A stretch of DNA of 64,000 bases, from assembly GCA_014155875.1 (NCBI GenBank), contig JACEFZ010011691.1, positions 608,501-672,500 of the forward strand. Direction: 5' to 3'. The notes beneath the pieces were generated by a model that worked only from the letters and a program-made list of their open reading frames with translations, made no database searches and was not told the origin of the DNA. The translations under genes and the position numbers were made by a program. Origin of the DNA: Cepaea nemoralis (lineage: Eukaryota > Mollusca > Gastropoda > Stylommatophora > Helicidae). How positions within the stretch are numbered: the first letter of the stretch is position 1; each line of letters starts with the position of its first letter. Shown in pieces: positions 56,429 to 64,000 of this stretch.

Positions 56429-57026
56429 TGTCAGCAACCGATGCGTCAGGCATTACAGGATCAACTTCTCCCGTACCACACAAAAATATTGCAAGTCGTA
56501 CGAGAGGTATGGATGATGCATTTTATTGTCACTGGCTCTTTAACAATAGATTACTGCACAAAAACGGTCGCTATTAAATCACATATAAAGACACAGAATT
56601 CCCTATCCAGTCATATCCTATCCCTACAGCTAACTCTATCTACTTGGCTAAGGAAACGCGCATCGACACTAATCGATGCGCTCACTATGAAAGTCAGTCC
56701 CCGTCTGACTATTCTACTCGCGTGGCTACACAGCCCGTGGAAGGACCTTGGGCGTCCTTCGGCTTTTTGCGTGCTGCAACACTCAGCACGCTTAGAGTAG
56801 CCGTTTACTCTTGAGTGGGATTCCACTTCTCCGCGGCTATCACGTAGGCGTGATTCTGCCGTGATCAGAGTGCTTACTCTCTGTGGTTGACACTCACGGG
56901 AGAACTAGTTAATAGTTCCCCTCCCTATCACCTACCCTGCCCTCATGTAGGGGCACTGAGTTACCTCTATTCTACTTGAGGTAGACCACTCCTTCAGGGT
57001 GGTCTTCTATACTTCAGTCTTTGACA
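56429..57026 (-). repeat. 5' LTR of the Gmr1-like element
   Basis: 598 bp, near-identical to 44002-44599. It directly abuts the second half of the host LINE 3' UTR at 57027. Confidence 0.95.
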
Positions 57027-57149
57027 GGCCTATGTGCCCAATTCTTAACCCTTTGAAAATAAAGATTGATTGTTCGTTTGTTCTAATGCATTTTTGGCTA
57101 ATCCATGTGTATATGCATAGGTCCAATTGCTACTTGGGTAATGTTCTTT

Positions 57150-58414
57150 TATGTAGTTTAGGGCTGTTGTTCTTCTTTCTGTTTCATTCTGAGTTTTTTT
57201 CCCTCAATACCAGGAATGTTTTCTATCATCTCAGGCAGTTGCTGCTGTCTCCAAGCTGGGAACTTGTGTGCGCTGTAAATGGGTTTGACTATTAATATGT
57301 TAAGTATAGGATCTGCCCTAATCTGTCGTTGTGCAGTTTCTACAAAAGTTGCTGCCCTTCTGTCTTCCCTGTCCAAAACCATTACACCTTCTATACCCGG
57401 GAGTGGCATGTCAATCTTCTAAATTTTTCTGCTTGATGTTGGGCTCTACTATCTCTTCTATCCTGCTTTTGTTGTAAACAAGTGATCTTTTCTAGTTCGT
57501 TTATAGACCTTGCCTTCAGGCTTCCAGTTATGATCTGCATTCCTTGACTTTGGACTCTAATTATTTTGTTTAAGTTTGACTTAGCTACTGTTGCCCATAT
57601 TCCAGTACTGGCCTCAACCGTCCAGTATATAATTCTTGAGAACTTTCTCATCTGCTCTCCAGGCTGTACCAGCAAACTTTTGCATGATTGCCATTCCATT
57701 CTATGCCTTGCTCTTGTTCGATTTTTCTCAACCTGTGCCTTCCATGTCAGGAGACGATCAAAGGTAACTCCTAGATTGTTTGGCCCGTGCCCGCCTTCAC
57801 CATATTTTAAGAACGTCATCCCCCCCCCCCCTTCATATTTCCTACCTAAAAATCCCCCCACCCCTACACAGTATACGTAAAAATGGAAGGTAAATATGTT
57901 AAAACAGGTCTAGACATCCACATAAAACGTGATTTGTGGGTCTACTTACTTTATAAAATGAACTTTAGAAGGGTGAGACGTGCATAACTGTAAAGTATGA
58001 AGGGAAAAGCAATATCAATTAATCGATTCTTGTATTAACGCGATCTTGAAATGATCTTCACCCCCCCCCCCCCCGGAAACCCTAAAATTCCCCCCTGGGG
58101 GGGGGGGGAATTCCCCACCGGTTGAGAACCACAGTCCTAGATAGTTTGGATGTTCTTCATGGTGCAATATTGTTCCATTTGAGAGGGAGAGCAATGTGCA
58201 TGTTGTTTTATCCTCACTTATCTTCACTAGCCATGATGTGACCAGTCTTCTAGCGCTAATATGGCTTGCTGTATTCTACTGTTAGTTGTACAAATATGTT
58301 ATTCAGATGTCCATATGTCTAGGTCATCTGGAAAAGAGGATGTGTGTATCCGTGATGTCATTTATCTATGCTAGGAATAATGTTGGTGACAGAACGCCTC
58401 CTTAGCGGACACCT
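57150..58414 (-). pseudogene. LINE RT fragment, minus strand, split by a hAT-like element
   Basis: Downward from 58414: GGVLSPTLF (RT motif B), a degraded FPDDLDIWTSE-like FADD region, KISEDKTTCTLLSLSNGTIL and HPNYLG (58140). After the inserted element comes LGVTFDRLLTWKAQVEKNRT (57770), then YWTVEASTGIWATVAKSNLN, SQGMQIITGSLKARSINELE and RDSRAQHQAEKFRRL. A further part continues to about 57150. Jockey-like post-RT layout. Stops and frame changes are present. The 58414 end joins Gypsy sequence. Confidence 0.78.
57784..58134 (-). mobile_element. hAT-like non-autonomous element with poly-G tracts
   Basis: A 351-bp insertion in the LINE. One end reads on the minus strand CTGTGGTTCTCAACCGGTGG, resembling the CAG.GGTTCTCAACCGG termini of hAT elements. 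Poly-C/G runs of 10-14 sit inside both ends. TCCTAGAT.GTTTGG is present on both sides (57769-57783 and 58135-58149, one mismatch). The other terminus does not show an obvious matching inverted repeat. Confidence 0.6.
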
Positions 58415-59121
58415 TGCAAATATAGAATTCGAACATTAATTGATTCAGGAGCTCAAGTTAGTGTAATCAAAGAAAGTTTTTTATACAAAATAATAAAAAA
58501 ATTGTAAAATATTCAGGAGCCATGATAATCTTCATTCTGTTACAGGACAACATTTAGAAGTAGTTGGTCAAACGATAATAAATCACAAATTAGTAGGAAT
58601 TAACGTAAGACATTTTTTTTCACGTAGTTAAAGAGTTAAATAGGAACATGCTTATAGGCAGGGATTTCTTAATAAAAAATGGTGTAAGACTTTTCTTTGA
58701 CCTGCACAAATTAAGATTTAAGGACGTGTATGTAGATTTGGAAGAAGACATGCACATATCAGCACTGGTTAGAGTTAAAACGTCCACGACTTTAAAACCA
58801 CAAACGGTTAATCTGATACAGGCGAAAGTGAAAAGAAATCCGTATTATTTAGTAGGACATACAGTTAGAATAACAGAGTTACAAAGGGAGGTAATAGATG
58901 AGCCTGGTCTAGAAGTTCCAGATGGGATAATGACATTAGATAAACACTTAACTTTCCCGGTAATGATTATTAACAACACAGGTAGAGAAATTAAATTGTA
59001 CAGAGGATGTGTAATAGCCAAAGTAGATCATAATACTAACAGCGTGTTAGCAACAGATAGAGTAGAAATGCCGACAATGAATTATTCAGAAACTCCTATG
59101 GAAAGAATCAATACCAGGAAT
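58415..59121 (+). pseudogene. pol: Gypsy protease and protease-RT linker
   Basis: The protease active site LIDSGAQVSVIKESF is near 58438. A stop and frame changes lie near 58500-58620. The LLIGRDFLIKNG-type protease end is at about 58645 and the open linker runs to 59121 (LVRVKTSTTLKPQTVNLIQA, GIMTLDKHLTFPVMIINNTG). The LINE insertion breaks the frame after MERINTRN. The 202-codon ORF starting at 58648 continues into LINE sequence, so its last about 47 residues are not Gypsy. Confidence 0.8.
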
Positions 59122-59186
59122 CATTGGCACCTTTCCGTCTTGACAGACGATAGTTCGGTACATTGTGCTTTAAAAAGGCTTAATAA

Positions 59187-62100
59187 CTACAATCCATGGC
59201 GGTGGCGAGTGTGGCTGGTAAGGCCAATTCTTGCTGCAAATGTTTGCCCACAGTAGGTGCATGTGAAAACATGGTCATTTCCACCATTTTGCACCATCTT
59301 ACGTCTCTCACGCTCTGTGTGTGCTTTATCTGCAATCATTTTCTCCTTTGTCTTTATTCCGTTTCTGATAGTTGCCCTCCATGCAACACGTTCAGCGGCG
59401 ACGTGCTCCCAATGTGCATTATCAATGCCTGTATCAATCATGTCCCGCTTACACACATCTTTGTATCGTAGTAGAGGCCGACCCTGAGATCTCCTACCCG
59501 TCTGTAAGTCACCAAAAAAGATGTCCTTTGGTATTCTACCATCATCCATCCTCCTAACGTGTCCTATCCATCTAAGTCTACGAAGACTGAGCATGGAATA
59601 CACCGTCACACAACCTGATCTTTCCAATACTTCAGTATTTGTGATTTTGTCTTGCCACTTAATACCAAGTATTCTTCGCAGACACCGCATATGAAAGCTG
59701 TTTAAACGTTTCTCTTGGCGTGAGTAAGTTGTCCAGGTTTCACTGCCATAAAGAAGAGTACTAAGGACACAGGCTTGGTAGACGAGGACTTTTGTTTTGG
59801 CAGTAAGCTTCCTGTTCTCCCAGACTCTTTTTGCTAACATGTTCATTGTTGTTGCTGCCTTGCCAATCCTGATGTTGATTTCCTGATCGAGGGATAATTT
59901 GCTATTTACCTCTGATCCTAGATATGTAAAATGGTCTACTATCTCCAGTTCGGCGTCGTCAATAAAGATTGATGGTACACCATGTGCACCTTGTGACATA
60001 ATCTGTGTCTTCTTTTTGTTAATTGTTAAACCAAATTCAGAACAAGCATTGGAGAATGCAGATAGTAGATGTTGTAATTCTTCCTCAGAGTGGGTCGTAA
60101 TCGCAGCATCATCCGCAAAAAGCAACTCTCTGATTAGTACCCTGCTAATTTTGGTCTTGGCCTTCAATCTCTGAGCATTATAGAGGCCACCATCTGAGCG
60201 TGAGTGAATGTATATACCATCATCCTGATCACGAAAGGCATATTTCAGTAGAAGTGAAAAGTATATCCCAAAGAGGGTGGGTGCTAGCACACAGCCTTGC
60301 TTAACTCCACTCTTGATTTCAAACTCTTCTGAAGTTGAGCCATCAAACTTGATTATACCCTTCATGCCTGTGTGGAACGATTCCACAATGGACAGAAGAG
60401 TTGGTGGGCAGCCAATCTTCTTTAGTGCTTTGAACAGACCCTCACGACTGACCAAATCGAATGCCTTTGTGAGGTCGATGAAGGCAATAAACAGTGGCTG
60501 ATTTTGTTCCCGGCATTTTTCTTGCATCTGTCGCAATGAGAATATCATATCAATGGTAGACCGGTTCTGACGGAAGCCACACTGTGATTCGGGGTAGACT
60601 TGATCTCCCAGGACTTGAAGTCTGTGCAGGACAATTCTGGCAAATACTTTCCCAACAATACACAGAAGTGAGATACCCCTATAGTTGTTACAGTCGCTCC
60701 GATCTCCCTTGTTCTTGTACAGCGTTATGATGTTTGAATCTTTGAAATCCTGTGGGACTTGTCCTTCTCGCCAGCATAGCTCTATTAGCTGGTGGATCTG
60801 TAGAGCGAGTGTGTCTTGCCCACTCCTGATCACCTCTATTGGAATCCCATCCTTACCTGGAGCCTTGCCAGATGCAAGCTCATTTATAGCACACTTAACT
60901 TCTGTTATAGTGGGAAGTGTGTCCAGGTGGTCAAGAGTTGGCAGGGCCTCTATGGCGTTGAGGGCATCATCCGCTAGCTTGGTCTCACTTGAGTAAAGCT
61001 CTAAATAGTGCTCGACCCATCTATCCATCTGCTGTTTCTTATCAGTGATGATTTCTCCAGTCAAGGTTTTCAGCGGTGCACTTCTTTTGATCATTGGACC
61101 ACAGGCTTTCTTTATCCCTTCATACATGCTTCTGATGTTTCCCTTATCACTTGCGATTTGAATGGACTCACATAACTTGATCCAATAGTCATTCGCACAC
61201 TGCCTGGCAGCCTTTTGTACATCCTTCCTTGCTTGCTTCAGCTCACTCAGAGTGTTACGCGTTGGTCTTTCCTTGTTTCTTAAGAGAGCTATCTTCTTTT
61301 TATCAATCAAGGGCTGCAGTATCTGGCTGTTTGCCACAAACCAGTCCTGCCTCTTATGATCCACAGTGCCGTAAACCCCTACCGCTGTTTTATAAATAGT
61401 TTCCTTAAGTTTACTCCATTTATCATTTACTATACAATTTTCTGATGTATCATTGAAAGCGTCTTCAAGTTGCTGTTGAAATTCAAAGCACTTTCCAGGA
61501 TCGTGAGTGTTAGTAATATTAATCCTGGGGCTAGACTTGTGTTTAGCTGTGTAGATTCTCTTTGGTCTCAGTCTAACCCTTGCAACAACCAAAGAATGAT
61601 CTGTATCACAGTCAGCACTGTGGTAACTTCGAGTTAATGATGTATGGTTCAGATGTTGTCTCCGTGTGATAATGAAGTCCAGCTGATGCCAATGGCCGGA
61701 TCTTGGATGTTTCCATGTGACCTTATGCATCTCTTTTGTTTTAAAAAAGGAGTTTGTAATACATAGGTCATTTCTAGTGCAATGCTCCAGCAGCCTTTGC
61801 CAATTATCATTCATGCTACCGATGTTGTATTTTCCAAGGCACACTGGCCATGAACTTGAGTCCTTGCCCACACGAGCATTGAAATCACCGAGCATATAAA
61901 TGTAGTCGGATTTTGGAACTGCCTTGATCGCAGAGTCTAGCTGCTCATAGAACATATCCTTCACATCATCAGAGGAAGCGAGTGTCGGTGCATATGCAGT
62001 GAGAATGGTGGCAAATCCACAGGAGGTTGCCAAGCGCAGTGATAATAATCTTTCATTACCTCCAGCTGGGATATCAATCATTCCCAGTAGCGAATTCTTC

Positions 62101-62324
62101 ACTGCAAAGCCCACACCATGTTGCCTTTTTTCTGCCTGCCCTCTTCCCTTCCAAAAAAAGGTGTAATTGTTTTCCCTGAGTGACCCTTCCTCAGCGAGGC
62201 GAGTCTCCTGCAGGCCAGCAATATCAATGTTAATACGATCGAGTTCAGCATCAATCACAGCCGTTTTTCTCACATCGTCAATATTTGTCAAGTCAGTGGA
62301 AAATCCTGGACACATGGTTCTCAC
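59187..62324 (-). CDS. LINE endonuclease/reverse transcriptase polyprotein, copy 2
   Basis: 1,045 codons, intact and nearly identical to 46345-49479. The same endonuclease (LQETRL, MLGDFNARVG, DTDHSLV), RT (IAFIDLTKAFD, SGVKQGCVLAPTLF, ELLFADDAAI) and C-terminal C2H2 finger (FTCTYCGQTFAARIGL...HRHGL) are present. Differences are scattered substitutions such as VLRRLQ/VLHRLQ and GELQMGKRS/GDLQTGRRS. The finger region is the most changed but keeps all four metal ligands, which suggests constraint. As in copy 1, no ATG precedes the conserved WNVRT motif in frame; an in-frame TGA lies about 30 codons upstream. Confidence 0.93.
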   Translation of the reverse strand: MRTMCPGFSTDLTNIDDVRKTAVIDAELDRINIDIAGLQETRLAEEGSLRENNYTFFWKGRGQAEKRQHGVGFAVKNSLLGMIDIPAGGNERLLSLRLATSCGFATILTAYAPTLASSDDVKDMFYEQLDSAIKAVPKSDYIYMLGDFNARVGKDSSSWPVCLGKYNIGSMNDNWQRLLEHCTRNDLCITNSFFKTKEMHKVTWKHPRSGHWHQLDFIITRRQHLNHTSLTRSYHSADCDTDHSLVVARVRLRPKRIYTAKHKSSPRINITNTHDPGKCFEFQQQLEDAFNDTSENCIVNDKWSKLKETIYKTAVGVYGTVDHKRQDWFVANSQILQPLIDKKKIALLRNKERPTRNTLSELKQARKDVQKAARQCANDYWIKLCESIQIASDKGNIRSMYEGIKKACGPMIKRSAPLKTLTGEIITDKKQQMDRWVEHYLELYSSETKLADDALNAIEALPTLDHLDTLPTITEVKCAINELASGKAPGKDGIPIEVIRSGQDTLALQIHQLIELCWREGQVPQDFKDSNIITLYKNKGDRSDCNNYRGISLLCIVGKVFARIVLHRLQVLGDQVYPESQCGFRQNRSTIDMIFSLRQMQEKCREQNQPLFIAFIDLTKAFDLVSREGLFKALKKIGCPPTLLSIVESFHTGMKGIIKFDGSTSEEFEIKSGVKQGCVLAPTLFGIYFSLLLKYAFRDQDDGIYIHSRSDGGLYNAQRLKAKTKISRVLIRELLFADDAAITTHSEEELQHLLSAFSNACSEFGLTINKKKTQIMSQGAHGVPSIFIDDAELEIVDHFTYLGSEVNSKLSLDQEINIRIGKAATTMNMLAKRVWENRKLTAKTKVLVYQACVLSTLLYGSETWTTYSRQEKRLNSFHMRCLRRILGIKWQDKITNTEVLERSGCVTVYSMLSLRRLRWIGHVRRMDDGRIPKDIFFGDLQTGRRSQGRPLLRYKDVCKRDMIDTGIDNAHWEHVAAERVAWRATIRNGIKTKEKMIADKAHTERERRKMVQNGGNDHVFTCTYCGQTFAARIGLTSHTRHRHGL

Positions 62325-63095
62325 GTTCCAGGTTGCAAGCCGTAGCTTGAGGTTTCTATTCTTTTTATTAGTACCTGGTGCATTGGTTTTACAGCCTGCG
62401 ATTCAGATTTTGTCCTAGCCCCAAGCACCCATTGAAGCAGGCAGGCTGTGGCGGATCAGCACCCAATTGGCTGGGGGCTGCCCAGCTTGAGGCGGGCGGT
62501 AGCTGATCAGTGACACCTGTAGGTGTCTCCCACCGTCAGAGGCAACGCGTGGCGCCCCATGTCTACGCCAACTGACAAGGACTTATAACCCGTAACAGTT
62601 GCCTCTCGCTTTGATTCCGAGACCGGTTAAGACCAGGGATGGAGTTATTGCCTCTCCATAGCACAAAGCCTGGGCTAAAATAAAGAAACCATGTGTTGCC
62701 CATGCAGCATGATCCCTCTCTCGGCCTGCCTAGTTCACTCCAGAGGAAAGTTGACACCTATAATCTGGAACAAGACAAGCTGCAGAAGCTGCCGGATCAG
62801 CAAAGCAATGCTCTAACTGTCCGCCTGTCGGAGCTTCGATCCTAGACCAGCTGCCAACCAAGGCTTAGGGCCTGGTCTGCCCTGCCATGACTTATTTTGT
62901 CTTTGGGTTGCATTTCCTCGCACCAGGATAAGGCTAGTACCCTCCCAATTGCGCTCTTCCGCCTGAAGCCGTTGGCACAATGTGGGGTGTCGGGTTTGGT
63001 AAGCGCCGCCCAACATTCGGCGCTGACAGAAAGCAGGTAGTACCGTCTACTGTCATACGGTATCTCAGTCATATCTGACTAAGACCTGACACACC
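62325..63095 (-). other. LINE copy 2 5' leader with small ORF
   Basis: Equivalent to 49480-50251. The small ORF (63072-62842, 76 codons) starts MTEIPYDSRRYYLLSVSAEC and is collinear with copy 1 for about 55 residues before a frameshift. The second hairpin has changed (TACTGT/ACGGTA) but can still pair with G-U. Confidence 0.6.
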
Positions 63096-64000
63096 ATACC
63101 AGTAATAGACGTTGAAGAAGATGGAACAACTGGAATGATGAATTGATCCATCCATTCAGAAAACATACATCTCAAGTACATTCAGTAGACAAAACAACAA
63201 GAGAACAAGAATTATTAGCACAGTTAAAAGCTCCACCAGAAAATAAGGAAATATTAGAAAAACTTGTAAAAGAGAATCAAGATGTTTTTGCAATTAACGA
63301 CTTAGAATTGGGGAAGACCAAAACAGTCACTATGGAAATAGATACTGGAGATCACCCACCAATTAGTTTGAAACCGTATAGAACTCCCTTAAGAAATAGA
63401 GAAATTGTCGAACAGGCAATAGAAGATATGCTGAAAGCAGGAATAATAACAAGATCGAAGTCAGAATGGTCATCTCCGATCGTAATTGTGACCAAGGTTG
63501 ATGGCTCACATCGATTCTGCTGCAACTACAGGGCGTTAAACAAGATCACTAAGAATGTAGCTTATCCATTACCGGTCATCGACGATATTTTAGGGTTACT
63601 TAATGGGTCCACCTTCTTCACTACATTAGATGCAAGGTCAGGATTTTGGTGTATCCCTATGTCCCCAGATGCTCAAAAGAAAAGCGCTTTTTGTACACAC
63701 ATGGGGTCTTACGAATTTTTACGAATGCCTTTTGGGGTCAAAACTGCGCCGTCTCATTATATGCTATTAATAAATCAAGTGTTAGAAGGCATGCAAAAAT
63801 TTGCATTAGCATACATAGATGACATTTTGATCTACACAGCAGGAGATGTACAGGACCACCTGAAACATGTAAAATTAGTATTTGACAGATTAAGAATACA
63901 TGATGTTAAATTGAAACTCAGTAAATGTGAATTTCTAAAAACAGAAACCAAGTATCTGGGATACATTATTGATAGAGAAGGAATTAAACCAGATCAGGAT
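63096..64000 (+). CDS. pol: Gypsy reverse transcriptase, partial (window end)
   Basis: From about 63130 the frame is open to 64000. RT N-terminal segment: EILEKLVKENQDVFAINDLE, HPPISLKPYRTPLRNREIVE, AGIITRSKSEWSSPIVIVTK and HRFCCNYRALNKITK. Motif A is FFTTLDARSGFWCIPM (about 63620), B is EFLRMPFGVKTAPSHYMLLI and the catalytic motif is ALAYIDDILIYT (about 63815). The thumb begins at KLKLSKCEFLKTETKYLGYI. Ordinary Ty3/Gypsy type. The frame between 63107 and 63130 is disturbed (stops), so the first residues are uncertain. The gene continues beyond the window. Confidence 0.9.

Larger units (their letters stand above)
44002..57026 (-). mobile_element. Gmr1-like Ty3/Gypsy LTR retrotransposon, with nested LINE
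   Basis: Two 598-bp LTRs (44002-44599 and 56429-57026) begin TGTCA and end TGACA and differ at only about four sites by eye. A tRNA-Leu-type primer binding site lies inside the right LTR and a polypurine tract inside the left, so the element reads on the minus strand. Coding order 5' to 3' is Gag (55237-54419), zinc knuckles and protease (about 54300-53328), integrase (53368-52115), RT/RNase H (about 52130-50742). Integrase before RT is the Gmr1-type arrangement, unlike ordinary Ty3/Gypsy (PR-RT-RH-IN). An intact LINE (46280-50251) lies between RT and the 3' LTR. Excluding it, the element is about 9.0 kb. The stretches 44616-46265 and 50266-50741 hold no recognised gene. The host target is a LINE 3' UTR. 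Flanking bases GAGCC and GGCCT suggest a 4-5-bp duplication with a mutation. Confidence 0.9.
59122..63095 (-). mobile_element. Full-length APE-type LINE, copy 2
   Basis: About 3.97 kb, inserted antisense into the Gypsy pol gene. ATACCAGGAAT (59111-59121) and ATACCAGTAAT (63096-63106) form an 11-bp target-site duplication with one mismatch. Ends match copy 1: 3' hairpin GTCTTGACAGAC next to the boundary, and 5' start near GTCAGGTCTTAGTC. Confidence 0.94.
58415..64000 (+). mobile_element. Ty3/Gypsy element (ordinary order), interrupted by a LINE, runs off the end
   Basis: Plus-strand pol with protease (LIDSGAQVSVI near 58438) upstream and RT downstream. The 5' part (LTR, Gag) is absent: it is joined at 58415 to an opposite-strand LINE. 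A full-length LINE occupies 59122-63095. No LTR is visible in the window. The 3' remainder (RNase H, integrase, LTR) would lie beyond 64000. Confidence 0.85.

Overview
This is a repeat-dominated piece of a eukaryotic, almost certainly metazoan, nuclear genome. It has no operons, Shine-Dalgarno sites or dense gene packing. It has APE-type LINEs, tRNA-derived SINEs, Ty3/Gypsy LTR elements and long minisatellite arrays. The families fit an aquatic invertebrate or lower deuterostome, but the sequence does not fix the species. I found no complete cellular gene. One 121-bp candidate exon lies on the minus strand at 24.0-24.1 kb.

Layout. 0-3.4 kb: a 26-bp minisatellite, interrupted by a G/T-rich low-complexity block and a LINE 3' tail. 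3.4-5.4 kb: a GC-richer segment with simple repeats and a frame-broken, unidentified ORF whose motif order recalls replication-initiation proteins. 5.6-8.16 kb: two LINE RT fragments, plus strand then minus strand. 8.16-22.27 kb: about 300 copies of a 47-bp satellite unit with internal higher-order duplications. 22.4-25 kb: a LINE RNase H remnant, a dispersed unclassified repeat, a second G/T-rich block and the candidate exon. 25.2-30.5 kb: 32-bp and 35-bp minisatellites, the latter split by a unique segment between direct repeats and by a LINE tail insertion. 30.7-39.7 kb: decayed LINEs of several families, mostly minus strand, and two copies of a tRNA-Asp-like composite SINE. 39.6-44.0 kb: RNase H-bearing LINE remnants, one split by a SINE with clear target-site duplications, then a CR1/L2-like LINE 3' end.

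44.0-57.0 kb is the most notable region: a minus-strand LTR retrotransposon with 598-bp near-identical LTRs, a primer binding site matching tRNA-Leu and a polypurine tract. Its pol order is protease, integrase, then reverse transcriptase/RNase H. That is the rare Gmr1-like arrangement: Ty3/Gypsy-type domains in Ty1/copia-like order. It sits in the 3' UTR of a LINE and itself contains an intact 1,044-codon LINE (46280-50251) flanked by a 14-bp duplication. A second intact copy of that LINE (59122-63095) is inserted in a conventional plus-strand Gypsy element that runs off the window end (58415-64000). Between them lies a minus-strand LINE fragment (57150-58414) split by a hAT-like non-autonomous element.

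The window is therefore a nest of transposon insertions whose relative order can be read from target-site duplications. The Gmr1-like element and the twin LINEs are the youngest parts. Most other coding traces are dead fragments.
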